A program made the translations under genes and the position numbers. From Stentor coeruleus (Eukaryota > Ciliophora > Heterotrichea > Heterotrichida > Stentoridae): a stretch of DNA of 45,279 bases. Shown here piece by piece: positions 9,377 through 19,399 of the stretch (positions within the stretch are counted from its first letter, which is position 1; each line of letters opens with the position of its first letter). Under the pieces are notes generated by a model. It saw nothing but the letters and a program-made list of their open reading frames with translations. It had not been told where the DNA came from and did no database searches. The stretch spans positions 1 to 45,279 of the forward strand of contig MPUH01000572.1 of NCBI GenBank assembly GCA_001970955.1. Direction: 5' to 3'.

Positions 9377-11095
9377 TTAAATTTGTTTTTCTCTTAGAAC
9401 TATAAACTTAACTCTCATTAATACGGCTGATATAAATTTTTCCTTTTTGACGAATTCGATTTTCTCATATAGTCCTGCTGTTTCTTCAAATGCACTGATT
9501 TCTTTTTTAGACAATTTTTTTGCCCGGAATATCAGATCTAAAGCTTTGATGATTATTTTAAAAGTGTCGATTGGATAAAGTTTATATCTGAATTGTTGAA
9601 GCATTTTTTCAAACTCGTAAAGGGTAAAGTTTTTCATTTTCTCAGGGAGTTTTTCAGTGTTTTTTACTTGTAAAATTTCGATCATGAAGTTTAAGAATTC
9701 TTTTGCTTGGGTGTAACTGATGATAACATTGAAATTGTGAGTTTTACGCATACGTTGAACTGAGATTTTATGACTTGTGAACTCTTCTGTGATTTCAGAT
9801 TTCTTGTTTATGTCAGAAATTTGTTTTTCTTCAATTTTCTCATTGATAAAGTTAGGTTTTTCAGTGTTTTTTATGTGAGAAGGCTCATTTTCTGGGTTTG
9901 AGAGGAGGATTGATGGGCTTTCTTCGTCTGAAGAGAGGATTTGAGAAGAATCGCCGCTTTCGAATGAAGAAATAGTTTCGCGGAATGTCCCATTTACTGG
10001 AGTTAAAACCCGGGCACGGAGGATGAGAGAGCCTGAGCCTGAAGAAGAAAAACTCTCTAGCCTATGCACAAACTCAACTTCTTTTATTTTAATAGGACTT
10101 TCTATGATATCCTCTGCATTAAACCCATCAAGTTTTTCTGGAGATTTCTGGCTTTGTGTGACTTCATTAAAATACGCCCCTTGCAATGAATCAGGACTTT
10201 TAGGTTTTTCTTCATCCTTATCCTTAGAATCTTGACAACTCATCTGTTTCATCCCAAAAACCACAAAAGTTTCATTAGCAAAAACTACAACAACAGGATA
10301 ACTGGGTAATAAAACAACTTTTCCAACATGAACAACAGGGTAATTATCTTTAGAATCATAACTTGGACATTCCACAATATTCCAAGTGCCAACTTCATCA
10401 TAATTCACATAAAACCTACAATTTAAACTTCCATCCTGGCATTTCCCTCCACCAACAATTTTATACTCATTACACACAATGCATTTTGGATTAGTCAATC
10501 TCACAGGGATTTTTAAACTAATTTTCTTCATAACATATTCTCTTTTAACCATATTCGCTGCATAAATATCAACATTATAATTCTCATTAGAAAATTTTCC
10601 CCCTAAAATATACAAGTAATTAAGATAAACATAGCTTGAAAAATCTTGTATTTTATTATTTCCTTCTTGTGGGAATATCATATCAATATATGTCCATTTG
10701 TCTGCATTAGGGGTTAAAGAATGTAAAGATATTGATGAAGAATTAATTACAAGAATTTCGTTGTTGATAAAATGTATCTGTCCTTGAGTTATTTTTTGTG
10801 GGAATTTCGGTAGAGTTTTTGAAGTTTGGTCTTTGTAGTTTAGTTCTGAAGCTTTTTTTGTTGGTTTGTTATTAGGTTTTATTCCACCGATTATGTATAA
10901 AAGACCTGATGGTGAATAACCTATAAGGGAATTTTGATAAATGTTCAATGGAGATGTGAATGGGATTATAGAGGTTTTGGTTGATGAAATTTCTTGGATT
11001 TCTTTTTCTAGACGATTCACGTAGATAAAGGAAGGCAGTTCGATTATTTGGTATTGTTTTCGTATGTGATTTTTCTTACTTACACAAGACCCCAT
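9377..11095 (-). CDS. Kelch-like repeat protein with MGSC acylation signal
   Basis: This is a 572-residue protein. It starts MGSCVSKK, a good N-myristoylation signal with a Cys at position 4 for palmitoylation and a following basic patch, so it is probably membrane tethered. Residues about 40-290 contain degenerate kelch-type blades: hydrophobic strands ending in GG doublets (LYIIGG at 66-71, LYILGG at 161-166, YKIVGGG near 213), with Trp/Tyr between them. The middle (about 290-430) is polar, Ser/Glu-rich and probably disordered. The last 130 residues are predicted helical and resemble no domain I know. Kelch propellers normally bind proteins; the partner is unknown. The stop is TAA. The upstream flank 11101-11400 is extremely G-rich and C-poor on the plus strand, as expected for the 5' side of a minus-strand gene here. 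Confidence 0.78.
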   Translation of the reverse strand: MGSCVSKKNHIRKQYQIIELPSFIYVNRLEKEIQEISSTKTSIIPFTSPLNIYQNSLIGYSPSGLLYIIGGIKPNNKPTKKASELNYKDQTSKTLPKFPQKITQGQIHFINNEILVINSSSISLHSLTPNADKWTYIDMIFPQEGNNKIQDFSSYVYLNYLYILGGKFSNENYNVDIYAANMVKREYVMKKISLKIPVRLTNPKCIVCNEYKIVGGGKCQDGSLNCRFYVNYDEVGTWNIVECPSYDSKDNYPVVHVGKVVLLPSYPVVVVFANETFVVFGMKQMSCQDSKDKDEEKPKSPDSLQGAYFNEVTQSQKSPEKLDGFNAEDIIESPIKIKEVEFVHRLESFSSSGSGSLILRARVLTPVNGTFRETISSFESGDSSQILSSDEESPSILLSNPENEPSHIKNTEKPNFINEKIEEKQISDINKKSEITEEFTSHKISVQRMRKTHNFNVIISYTQAKEFLNFMIEILQVKNTEKLPEKMKNFTLYEFEKMLQQFRYKLYPIDTFKIIIKALDLIFRAKKLSKKEISAFEETAGLYEKIEFVKKEKFISAVLMRVKFIVLREKQI

Positions 11096-12005
11096 TTATC
11101 TGATTTTAATCATTTTTTGAAGAGGTTTGATATAGGATTAGATGAAAATTATGGGTTTTTAAGAATTTTTTGATTTTTTAGATGGATGAAGATGTGGAAA
11201 GAAGGAGGTGTTATGTGATTAGGTTTAAGTAGGAGGATTTTTTTTTGTATGGATTATTGAGTAGTTTTTTTGGATTTAAAATTATGATTTTTTTTGATGA
11301 TTTACTTTTTGATTTTAGAAGATTGTGATAAGTTTTATGTGAGTTTATGTTTTAATGAGTGTTTGTAATAGTTTAAAGAAGATTTTATGTGATTTGTGGG
11401 AAGGTTGAAATAATTTCAGTCTTTTTCAGTTAATATAAACATCCAAGCTTCGTATAAAGGTCATGTATAAGTTTGTATTTATAAAGAACTGTAATTTAGA
11501 AAGGATATAAATATGTTGGAATTCAAAAAAAAGCTAATAAGACACTATAAGTATTTTCAATATTTTATGAAATTATACTAAAAACTAAATCAATAATTAT
11601 CTTAAAATCGTAAAGCCGCCTTTAGCCTCAATTCCAAACATAATCTCTTCTTTATAATAAAAAAAATGTTATTAATACTTATTATATATAATCATCAAAT
11701 ATAGTCGCAAGCCTAAAATAAACCCTTTATAAACATAAAAATTTCGACAAATTATAACTCTAAATAACTCATATTAAAGTAAATTTAAACATTTTATAGC
11801 ATCCCAGTTCTTAACTTTTAAAACCAGCATTTTTATTAGAAATTTATCATTCCCAAGTATAAATTCCATAACTTTTAATATGTTTAATATGCATATAAAA
11901 CAAATAATTCCTTATCATATCTGAAGCTCACTATATGAATTAAAACTTTAATATTTTGTTATTATTATAAACTATCCAATAATAATTTAGGTTATAATTT
12001 AAATA
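11096..12005. other. Divergent spacer, extreme strand skew
   Basis: No gene is seen. 11101-11400 holds about 72 G and 2 C. The right half, before the PP2C start, is A/C-rich. The switch falls near 11500-11600, so the spacer looks like two opposed 5' flanks. Confidence 0.6.
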
Positions 12006-13208
12006 ATGCTATCAATCAAAAGTTCCAATACACTTCAGAAAAACTTTCAGCTTAAAAAAATGATTAGCCACAGAGAAAACAGAGAAGTAAGGAAAATATT
12101 CGCTGACAATATGCAAAGAGCTTTAAGTTTTAATAACATAGTCCTTCCTAAACTTGAAAGAAAACCAGAAACCATAGTTAATTCTCCTGTGCTTAGATCT
12201 TTGGAAAACCCAATAGATGACCATTGGAAGATATCTAGAAGTCCTTTATTACTTCCCTCCATTCCTTTCTTGTCAAATAGTATAAAATCATCTAGAAAGT
12301 TTGGAAAAATTCGAGGATATTGCGCTAATACTCACAAAGGTCTGATCAGAAAATCTAATGAAGATAGGGTTATGATAATATCAAGACTTTTTCCTCCTGC
12401 TGATAGAAAAGAGGAAAAATGGCCTCACTGCTCATTTTTTGCTGTTTATGATGGCCATGGTGGTAAAGATTGTTCTAGTTTCTTAAGAGATAATTTGCAT
12501 AACTATCTTATAAATGATCCTGCCTTTCCTTCAGATCCTCAAACAGCTTTACTTAATGCATTCGCCACAGCAGAACAAGAATTTACAGACCAGGCTATTA
12601 AAAAAAGAATAAAAAGTGGATCATGCGCTTTAGTCCTTGTACTTCTTGATAAAATTGGTGTACTGGCAAATTTAGGTGATTCTCGATGTATTATAAGTGA
12701 AAGCAAATCTAATAAAATCTCACAGCTTTCAACAGATCATACCCCAGAAAAAGAAAGCGAAGAATTTAGAATAAAAAAAGCAGGTGGTGAAGTGTATCAA
12801 GATCATATAGGTAGAAAACAAATTTCAAGAGTTGTTCCAGGAAACCTTAGTATTAGTAGATCAATAGGTGATATTGATGCAAAAATATCTGAATTAGGAG
12901 GTATTCCTGATGTTATAATAGCTGTTCCTGATATAAAAATATTCAAAATCCATTCAGATACTGATTTTATCCTTCTTGGCAGTGATGGGATATTTGAACG
13001 TTTAGATAAACGAGAAGTTGTCAGAATAATAGCAGAAAGCGCAGATAGTTTCGATGGAGAAACTCATGAAAAACTTGCAAAAGGGGTTGAAAACGTTATA
13101 ATTGAGTCTATTAATCGTGGATCAGAAGATAATGTAACACTTTTAGGTATTGCATTTGACAACCTTGACAAGCTTTTCCAAAAACAAGAAACTAACTTTG
13201 ATCTATAA
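12006..13208 (+). CDS. PP2C-family protein phosphatase (PPM), catalytic residues intact
   Basis: This is a 400-residue metal-dependent Ser/Thr phosphatase. A basic N-terminal extension of about 95 residues precedes the PP2C domain, which begins at RGYCANTHKG and RKSNEDRV. Key residues are present: the early Glu-Asp, DGHGG at 149-153 (metal ligands), GDSR (LGDSRC), the DHTPEKESE segment, SRSIGDID, GSDGIFE with Asp at about 327, and EDNVT with Asp at about 375. It is therefore expected to be active. The substrate is unknown. The RCC1 gene follows on the same strand after 149 bp. A diverged relative at 43594-44754 shares the same segment order (a WP-CSF block, then the GHGG-equivalent, then G-Gly-IPD-type block) but has lost catalytic residues. 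The stop is TAA. Confidence 0.93.
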   Translation: MLSIKSSNTLQKNFQLKKMISHRENREVRKIFADNMQRALSFNNIVLPKLERKPETIVNSPVLRSLENPIDDHWKISRSPLLLPSIPFLSNSIKSSRKFGKIRGYCANTHKGLIRKSNEDRVMIISRLFPPADRKEEKWPHCSFFAVYDGHGGKDCSSFLRDNLHNYLINDPAFPSDPQTALLNAFATAEQEFTDQAIKKRIKSGSCALVLVLLDKIGVLANLGDSRCIISESKSNKISQLSTDHTPEKESEEFRIKKAGGEVYQDHIGRKQISRVVPGNLSISRSIGDIDAKISELGGIPDVIIAVPDIKIFKIHSDTDFILLGSDGIFERLDKREVVRIIAESADSFDGETHEKLAKGVENVIIESINRGSEDNVTLLGIAFDNLDKLFQKQETNFDL

Positions 13209-13357
13209 GATAATAAAGCCATATCTAATTCAGGTTTTAGATAATTTTATATTTTTCATATCTTCTTATTCTATTTTCTATATTTCTCTAATCTTTTTCA
13301 AAAATATAATTTACCCATTAACTGTAAAATCATTACTAACAAATCATAATAAAAATT

Positions 13358-16225
13358 ATGTCGATGATTCGATACTCTCATTTGGGAGTCAGTCTTTCAA
13401 AAGAAAAATACCTAACCAGCGCTTCTACTATTTTCATATCAGAGTCCATAGGATTTTCAATCTTTTCAAAGTCAACAGGATACATTATTACAGACTCTGG
13501 GGATCTTCATCAAATATCCCTCCCATCTCTAAACAAAACATTTTTATCAACATCAGTCAAGCAAATCTCATGCAATTCTACAGCCATGGCTTTTGTCACT
13601 CAATCAGGTTACTTATTAACAATGGGTGAAGATCCTTCGAAATTCGGTATTCTCGGGATAAAAAACCAATATTCCATCAAATCTCCTAGGAAAATCGAAC
13701 TTAACATAAAAATATTATCTGTAAGCTTAGGAGAAAAACATGCTGGCTTAGTAACTTGTGATGGAGAGCTTTATACATGGGGTACAGGATATAATGGTGA
13801 ACTTGGGTTTCAAAATTCTAATGAAAAACAGCTTCCAAGCAAAGTTCAATGCGCAAGGATTTTCCTTGTCCGTGAAGTATTATGTTCAAGAAATTTTACT
13901 ATGATTAGTACTAGTGGAGGGTTTTTATATATTTTTGGCCAATTACAAACCTGTCCTGATTCTATACAGAAAAAACGTAATCCTTATAGTGTTAAAGCTT
14001 TAGAGAAAGGGTTTATTAGTAAAATTGATTGTTGTGAGGATTTTGTTGTTGTGATGATGGATATTGGGGATTTGTATATTGTAGATGATTGCCTTGAACC
14101 TGTCAAACTTCCTGAGAGGTATGTGAAAATAGCTTGTTCTGATAATGCGCTTTATTGTTTGTCGAAAAATGATAAACTTTTACATGAGTTCAGGAGTTTT
14201 GGGGGAAACAAATGCAGGGTTAAAGGGTTTAATGAAAATGTTTACTTTTTTGAAGATGGGGTTGTGTCTAAAATACAAGTTTTTTCTGGGTATTACTTTT
14301 CGTTTGAGTTTTCAACTTTTAAAAACCTCCCTGAAGTTACGTCGTTGAAATTTGTTGCGCAGAACAGGATTACAATAGAAATGGAAAGAATGAAAGTTAG
14401 AAAAATGACTCTGCCACAGAACAGTTTGAATTGTCTGTCTGTTTTTGATTCGGTGTTTCAGATTTTGTGTAAGTGTCAAGGGAAAATATTAAAACATTGG
14501 TTTGAGATTTTTAAGCAGAAATGTAGGTATAGGAACTACGCAGAAAAAGAGTTTAATAAATACGTCTTAACAACCGTTCTGCATAAAATATTACAGAAGA
14601 AAATATTTTTATACAAAAGATATGGGATGAAAATGATAAACTCATATTTCAATATGAAAAAGAGGGAAAAAAACGCAATTATTATCGAATCAGCAAAAAA
14701 AATTGGTATAATTTTGACTAGGTTTTTACAAAAAAATCTACAACTTTTGTTTAGGTATTCAGAATCTTTTAAAGCTAAAAGTTTAATAAAAATCCATGCT
14801 GGGGAAATATTATGGAAAGTTTTATATACAAAAACAATGGAAAACTATTTTGCTGGATTACATAAAATGAAAGATAAAGCTAGGGTAATTGGAAAATGTT
14901 GTAGGCATTTTTCGAATATGGTAAAAATTATTGAAAAGTATTGGAAGGATAAGTTTTTAAAAGCTTTTTTTGCTAGAGATATGGTCATGCTTAAACTTGG
15001 ACAAATTTTTAATTCGACTTTTGCTTTTTCTAATAAGAAAAATGTTCGGTCGCTGATGATTAAAGGATTTAGTACATGGAAGAGACAAATCGTCACTTCG
15101 AAAATTGTGGCTATTAGTATGAAATATACAAAAAGTATAAAGCTAAAAAAACTTGCCCACAAACTCAACACCCTTCTCCATAACTCTTATAAAAAAGCTT
15201 TTACCTCACTCAAACATTCCACTCAGCCAAACACCACAAAATATCGCCTCATGTTCTTCGTCACAACTTTATCATTCCACACAAAATCCTTATTAAAATT
15301 TTCCTTCTCTCAAATAAAACAATCATCATCCTCAAATAAACATTTTACAAACATACTTCAAAAACTCCTCTACTCTAAACTCCATTGTTTTTTCTATCTT
15401 ATATCTGACTATCTAAAAAAACGTAAAATGTATTATTTAATATCTATAATAACAAAATCAGAAACACGTTTAAGTAAAGAACAACATAAAAAATTATACC
15501 AAATTTTTTATAGACTGAAAAATATATGCAAAAAATCACCAAAATCCCCAATAAACCCTAATCCAGAAATTGTGATAAAACAAGAAGTTATTAAACCAAA
15601 AGCAAAACCTTTGTTAAGTAATATAAAAATACTCCCACTAAGCCCGAAATCATCATGTAAAACGGCAACTGCAAGATGTTGGACTCATGTAAAAGAACAA
15701 AATACCCATTCAGGAAAATCTTCAAAAAAACTCACCCCTTTATCTATAAATACCTCAAGAAGTTCAGCTAGTTCTAAACAGCAAAACTCTCAACTAGCCA
15801 AAACTCTTAAAAAACCTTTAGTCACAAGCCCAAAATCAGCGAAAATCATAAAAAAACAAGGGTCGTTCCTAACTGTCCCCAATGCAAACCCACAAGAATC
15901 CTACTTCCCATTCAAAGATATTGAAGATCTAAGCTACATAACAAAGAAAAACGACTCTTCTTACTTTGGGAGCATTTCCGATACCTGGGACTCGCAGTTA
16001 AGTTTCACATCTTCACCTAAAAACCTAGAACTTCTAACAAAAAGCCCAATTTACCCTATAAAAAATGAAGAAAATCTTCATATTCCCTCAAAAACTGCAT
16101 CATCCACTTATAACTGGACTGAAAAAAACGCTTGGGAACGACAAGTTTTTACCCTGGGCAGTGCAATACTCGACAACATCCTCAGAAAGTTCATCAAAAA
16201 TTACATTTCTTTATTAATTACCTAA
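13358..16225 (+). CDS. RCC1-repeat protein with long basic helical region
   Basis: This is a 955-residue protein. The first 330 residues carry RCC1-type propeller repeats; the clearest is GELYTWGTGYNGELGF near 134-150, with further hydrophobic-Gly blades around it (for example GYLLTMGEDPSKFGILG). From about 350 to 720 the protein is strongly basic and helical, with repeated Lys/Phe/Trp-rich segments (such as HWFEIFKQK, YFAGLHKMK, KGFSTWKRQ, KAFTSLKHS) spaced roughly 25-35 residues apart. This is reminiscent of Sfi1-like centrin-binding repeats, but that is inference. The last 220 residues are Ser/Pro/Lys-rich and probably disordered. An Met three codons in (MSM) could also start. It converges on the MORN gene with only 14 bp between stop codons. 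A cytoskeletal or basal-body scaffold is possible, but the sequence does not prove it. Confidence 0.85.
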   Translation: MSMIRYSHLGVSLSKEKYLTSASTIFISESIGFSIFSKSTGYIITDSGDLHQISLPSLNKTFLSTSVKQISCNSTAMAFVTQSGYLLTMGEDPSKFGILGIKNQYSIKSPRKIELNIKILSVSLGEKHAGLVTCDGELYTWGTGYNGELGFQNSNEKQLPSKVQCARIFLVREVLCSRNFTMISTSGGFLYIFGQLQTCPDSIQKKRNPYSVKALEKGFISKIDCCEDFVVVMMDIGDLYIVDDCLEPVKLPERYVKIACSDNALYCLSKNDKLLHEFRSFGGNKCRVKGFNENVYFFEDGVVSKIQVFSGYYFSFEFSTFKNLPEVTSLKFVAQNRITIEMERMKVRKMTLPQNSLNCLSVFDSVFQILCKCQGKILKHWFEIFKQKCRYRNYAEKEFNKYVLTTVLHKILQKKIFLYKRYGMKMINSYFNMKKREKNAIIIESAKKIGIILTRFLQKNLQLLFRYSESFKAKSLIKIHAGEILWKVLYTKTMENYFAGLHKMKDKARVIGKCCRHFSNMVKIIEKYWKDKFLKAFFARDMVMLKLGQIFNSTFAFSNKKNVRSLMIKGFSTWKRQIVTSKIVAISMKYTKSIKLKKLAHKLNTLLHNSYKKAFTSLKHSTQPNTTKYRLMFFVTTLSFHTKSLLKFSFSQIKQSSSSNKHFTNILQKLLYSKLHCFFYLISDYLKKRKMYYLISIITKSETRLSKEQHKKLYQIFYRLKNICKKSPKSPINPNPEIVIKQEVIKPKAKPLLSNIKILPLSPKSSCKTATARCWTHVKEQNTHSGKSSKKLTPLSINTSRSSASSKQQNSQLAKTLKKPLVTSPKSAKIIKKQGSFLTVPNANPQESYFPFKDIEDLSYITKKNDSSYFGSISDTWDSQLSFTSSPKNLELLTKSPIYPIKNEENLHIPSKTASSTYNWTEKNAWERQVFTLGSAILDNILRKFIKNYISLLIT

Positions 16226-16239
16226 AAATCCTCTTATTT
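16226..16239. other. 14-bp convergent gap
   Basis: Only 14 bp separate the TAA of the RCC1 gene from the TAA (complement 16240-16242) of the MORN gene. The two 3' untranslated regions must therefore overlap, or end within the partner's coding sequence. Confidence 0.9.
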
Positions 16240-17331
16240 TTATACATCCTCACTCCTTTTTATTAATTTCCCATTCTGCCATATTCCTGACCTTATACTT
16301 CCTTTATACGTTAAAGTCCCTTCACCATTTTGTTTCCCTTCAAACCAATACCCTTCATATTTTTTCCCATCAGGCCATGTAAAAACTCCCCATCCATGCT
16401 TTTGATCATTAAAATAACTCCCTTCATAAACTTTCCCATCATTCCATTTAAAAAATCCTTTACCATGCATTTTACTTTCTTTCCATTCCCCTTCATATTC
16501 ACGATTTATCCATACATATTTACCTTTACCATGAATATGATCATTACAAAAATCCCCTATATAATAACTTCCATCTGGCCAGCAGAATTTCCCAAACCCA
16601 TTTTTCAAACCAAATTTGTAAGTCCCTTCAAATCTTGAACCATCTCCCCATACTTCAATGCCTTGACCATCTTGTAAATCATCTTTCCATTCACCTTCAT
16701 ATGAATTGTTACTAGAATACATTATTTTCCCATTCCCGTACATTTTCCCATTTTCCCAATTACCAATATAAACATCAGCTTTTGGGCTTATCCTTCTTCC
16801 AAACCCTGACATCATCCCTTTTTTCCAAATCCCTTCACAAATACTCCCATCACTATAAAACATTATCCCTTTACCTTCAGGATGACCAATATCATTCCAT
16901 TCCCCATGGTATACGCTTCCATCTTTTAATACTCTAAGATTTATTGTATTCCCAGTTTTTAGGCTTTCATATTTCAAAGGTCCTAAAGATAAATACGTTT
17001 GTTTAGCTTCATGGCCTACTATTGAAATAGCTTCTTCAGGAATTTTATTATCAGAATAAGACAATTTTTGAGATTTTTCAAATGTTCTTCGTGCGTATAT
17101 TCCACGGAATAACGCTTGGACTTGGATCATTTGTAAAAACTGATCTTGTGAAGTATCTTCACCTGGGATGTTAGTTCTTAAGCTTTGTGGAGCTTCAGAT
17201 GGCTCTTTGTCTAGACGATCTGATGAGTAGTTATAACGATATTCTGGGATGTTAGCTGGAATTTCTATACGATCATGATTGATTTCATTTGCTGGCTCGT
17301 TTTTAGCGTGCATACAATTGCAATTTCCCAT
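16240..17331 (-). CDS. IQ and MORN-repeat protein with MGNC acylation signal
   Basis: This is a 363-residue protein. It begins MGNCNCMH, a strong N-myristoylation signal with Cys at 4 and 6 for palmitoylation. An IQ motif for calmodulin binding lies at about 69-82 (IQVQALFRGIYARR). From residue 141 to the end there are nine MORN repeats of about 23 residues plus a partial tenth (YxGxWxxGxxxGxGxxxxxxGxx). MORN repeats bind membranes or proteins and are common in ciliate cortical and ciliary proteins. Together these features suggest a calcium/calmodulin-responsive protein at the cell cortex or another membrane; this is inference. The repeats show no broken unit. The stop is TAA and the start is the only plausible Met. 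Confidence 0.93.
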   Translation of the reverse strand: MGNCNCMHAKNEPANEINHDRIEIPANIPEYRYNYSSDRLDKEPSEAPQSLRTNIPGEDTSQDQFLQMIQVQALFRGIYARRTFEKSQKLSYSDNKIPEEAISIVGHEAKQTYLSLGPLKYESLKTGNTINLRVLKDGSVYHGEWNDIGHPEGKGIMFYSDGSICEGIWKKGMMSGFGRRISPKADVYIGNWENGKMYGNGKIMYSSNNSYEGEWKDDLQDGQGIEVWGDGSRFEGTYKFGLKNGFGKFCWPDGSYYIGDFCNDHIHGKGKYVWINREYEGEWKESKMHGKGFFKWNDGKVYEGSYFNDQKHGWGVFTWPDGKKYEGYWFEGKQNGEGTLTYKGSIRSGIWQNGKLIKRSEDV

Positions 17332-17645
17332 TTATTATTTTAGTGTATTTTAGAGATGGAGGATATAAAAGAATGTTTGAATATGAAAAGTTTGTTTTTA
17401 TGATGGATAGGATTTATGAGGTAGTTTAGAGGATTTATTAGATGATTTTTAATAAGGTAAGGAAATACTTAAATTAAAAAATTATATTGATCAGAAAAAT
17501 ATTGAAAAATAATATTTATTGTTTGTTGTAGTATATTTAGTATAAATACGGTAGTATAACACTTTTGTGCTATGTTTATATAAATCAAAATCTAAGCATC
17601 TTCAAAATAATTGTAAAATTGTGAATATTTTTTCTAATATGTTTT
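17332..17645. promoter_or_regulatory. Divergent spacer, MORN gene / tail-anchored protein gene
   Basis: These 314 bp hold the 5' ends of two opposed genes. The MORN side is G/T-rich on the plus strand, that is, A/C-rich on the coding strand. No defined element is recognised. Confidence 0.5.
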
Positions 17646-17912
17646 ATGGACTATATAAAAATGCGCAATCAGCCATCAGATAAGCCTAAAAAGCATAAGC
17701 CAGACAAGAACTACACACCAATAGATAGACACCGGCAAAAGATTGGCGAGTTCCACAACAAAGTAACTGATAAAGCAGAAAAGGCTGAACCAGGTAAAAT
17801 GAATAGCATCGAGATTAATGAAGGTACTCATATTATCAAAGTTTTCTTTGCCGTAGCTCTATTATGTTTAGTTTTATTGGCTTTATCACTATTTTATTCT
17901 AGTAATAATTAA
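17646..17912 (+). CDS. Small tail-anchored membrane protein (RAMP4/SERP-like layout)
   Basis: This is an 88-residue protein. A basic, polar N-terminal half (KPKKHKPDKNY, RHRQKIGEFHNK) is followed by one hydrophobic segment at about 63-84 and only four polar residues after it, the layout of a tail-anchored protein. The size and the basic head with a C-terminal membrane helix resemble RAMP4/SERP1 of the ER translocon, but sequence identity is too weak to assert this. The internal ATG at codon 6 is an alternative start. The stop is TAA. The clean C-terminal helix in an isolated short frame makes it a credible gene. The UBA-PUB gene downstream is on the opposite strand. Confidence 0.65.
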   Translation: MDYIKMRNQPSDKPKKHKPDKNYTPIDRHRQKIGEFHNKVTDKAEKAEPGKMNSIEINEGTHIIKVFFAVALLCLVLLALSLFYSSNN

Positions 17913-18550
17913 TAGTTATAAAGAATTACGACTTATCTTCACTTTATAAAAACATTAAGTTTTTTGGGGATTTTTGTCTGCTTTTGCATCTAAATTTAAA
18001 GATTTTGTTATTAGATTTTTTTAATTGTGGGTTTATACTTACAGTTTGTAAAAAGAAAGTCCTTTGAGAGATTTTAAAAACTAAAATTCTCATAAATTTT
18101 ATGAGGAATTTTTTGGTATTTTAGTTTTAAAGCTTTGTGGGTATTTATTAATTGAATTAATTTTGACACTTTCATTCTCTTTTTGATTATTATTAACTTC
18201 ATGTATATTTTTCAAATACCCAATATTTTTTCTTTTACTCTTAGTAAAAGTTATAAGATTATTAGATTTTTTTTTTTTACATTTTTTAAGTTCATTGGTA
18301 TATTTTAAGAATTTGTGTATTAAGAGCTTTATAGTTATACGCACATCATATGAAAGACACATTTTTTATATGAGATAAGCCTTGTTTCGCTTATTGTGCT
18401 TATAAGAGATAATATTTTTTGCTCTTTTTAAAGTTCTAAGAGTAATTCTGTATATATATCTTGTAGACAAATTGCTTCATTTTGGAATAAGTATTTAGTT
18501 TGACTGATAATCAATCTTTTACTAACCTTATATCTTAAGAGATTCTTTAC
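17913..18550. other. Spacer between convergent genes
   Basis: I see no gene that I trust. A Lys/Asn-rich frame on the minus strand (18099-18362) crosses a poly-T tract and looks like chance. The sequence is T-rich, with runs of T at 18270-18282. Confidence 0.5.
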
Positions 18551-19399
18551 TTAATTCTCTAAGGTAGAAATGTATTCGTCAAGGAGTTTCAACCCGACTT
18601 GCAATGCCGTGAAATCAGAAGCCTGAAAAGCATAAACTCCTGCATTTTCTACAAAGCCCACCGCTTTCAAATAGTTTATCCCTCCTGTGACCTTAGCCAC
18701 TCTATCCTGAAAAGCCTTATTATCAGCTTTAATACTCCTAAACTTTGCTTCTTCAGGGTTATTTAATATATTAGTTGTATAAACCCTCAAAGTTGCCATA
18801 CATGTTCTAGCAACACCTGGATTTCTATAATTAGGATATAAGCTCTTAATAGCTTTTAAAGCACCATTAATTCTCTCTTCAGAAGGTTTTTCTTCTTCAT
18901 TCACAGCAAATTTCTTACCAAACCTCGCTTCTTTTTCCCTTCTTAATATTTCCTGTTGTTGCCTAAGTTCATCTTGTACTTTTTTTTTCTCTCTCATTTG
19001 TTCATCAATTGCCCTTTTCCTTTCTTGTTCTTCAAATTTTGCTTTAGCCTCAGAAAGTTCTTTATTTGTTCTAATACGATCTTTTTCTCTTTGAAGCTCA
19101 AGTTCTTTGTCTTTCTTTTCTCTGTCTTGTTTAAGTTTTAATTGTAAGTCTCTTGCTCTTCTTTGAGCTTCTTCTGGGGTCATGGATGATGGTGTTGGGC
19201 CTTGAATAATTTGCAATTCTTCTTCAAAATCTGGATCACTTTGATGCTCGGATATCCAGTCCATAGCTGGCTCAATACTCTTAGCTTGAGTGAGGAAAAT
19301 AGACTTTTCAGCTACGATTTTAGAAAAACCCATTTCGATTAATTGAGTCACAAGAGATTGGTTGACCATGGATGAAATGCTTTGACCTTGAGATTCCAT
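18551..19399 (-). CDS. UBA and PUB domain protein, probable p97/CDC48 cofactor
   Basis: This is a 282-residue protein with three parts. A UBA domain lies at about 13-50 (LVTQLIEMGFSKIVAEKSI with the MGF loop), which binds ubiquitin. A highly charged Glu/Lys/Arg helix follows at about 70-170. A PUB domain lies at about 178-280 (ALKAIKSLYPNYRNPG, FRSIKADNKAFQDRV, YLKAVGFVE), the domain that binds the C-terminal tail of the AAA ATPase p97/CDC48. This fits a CDC48 cofactor that links ubiquitinated substrates to the segregase, like UBXD1 or PNGase relatives, but no UBX or transglutaminase domain is present. The function is inferred from domains. The start is MESQGQ; the stop is TAA. Confidence 0.88.
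   Translation of the reverse strand: MESQGQSISSMVNQSLVTQLIEMGFSKIVAEKSIFLTQAKSIEPAMDWISEHQSDPDFEEELQIIQGPTPSSMTPEEAQRRARDLQLKLKQDREKKDKELELQREKDRIRTNKELSEAKAKFEEQERKRAIDEQMREKKKVQDELRQQQEILRREKEARFGKKFAVNEEEKPSEERINGALKAIKSLYPNYRNPGVARTCMATLRVYTTNILNNPEEAKFRSIKADNKAFQDRVAKVTGGINYLKAVGFVENAGVYAFQASDFTALQVGLKLLDEYISTLEN

Noticed and set aside
13150..13629. 159-codon frame overlapping the end of PP2C and the start of the RCC1 gene
   Set aside because: Out-of-frame with both well-supported genes; low-complexity Ile/Phe/Tyr composition.
16330..16638. 102-codon plus-strand frame opposite the MORN repeats
   Set aside because: Antisense shadow of a repetitive coding sequence; the MORN reading is unambiguous.
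18099..18362. 87-codon frame on the minus strand
   Set aside because: Lys/Asn-rich, crosses a poly-T tract, no domain and no gene-like flanks. Probably chance in AT-rich DNA.
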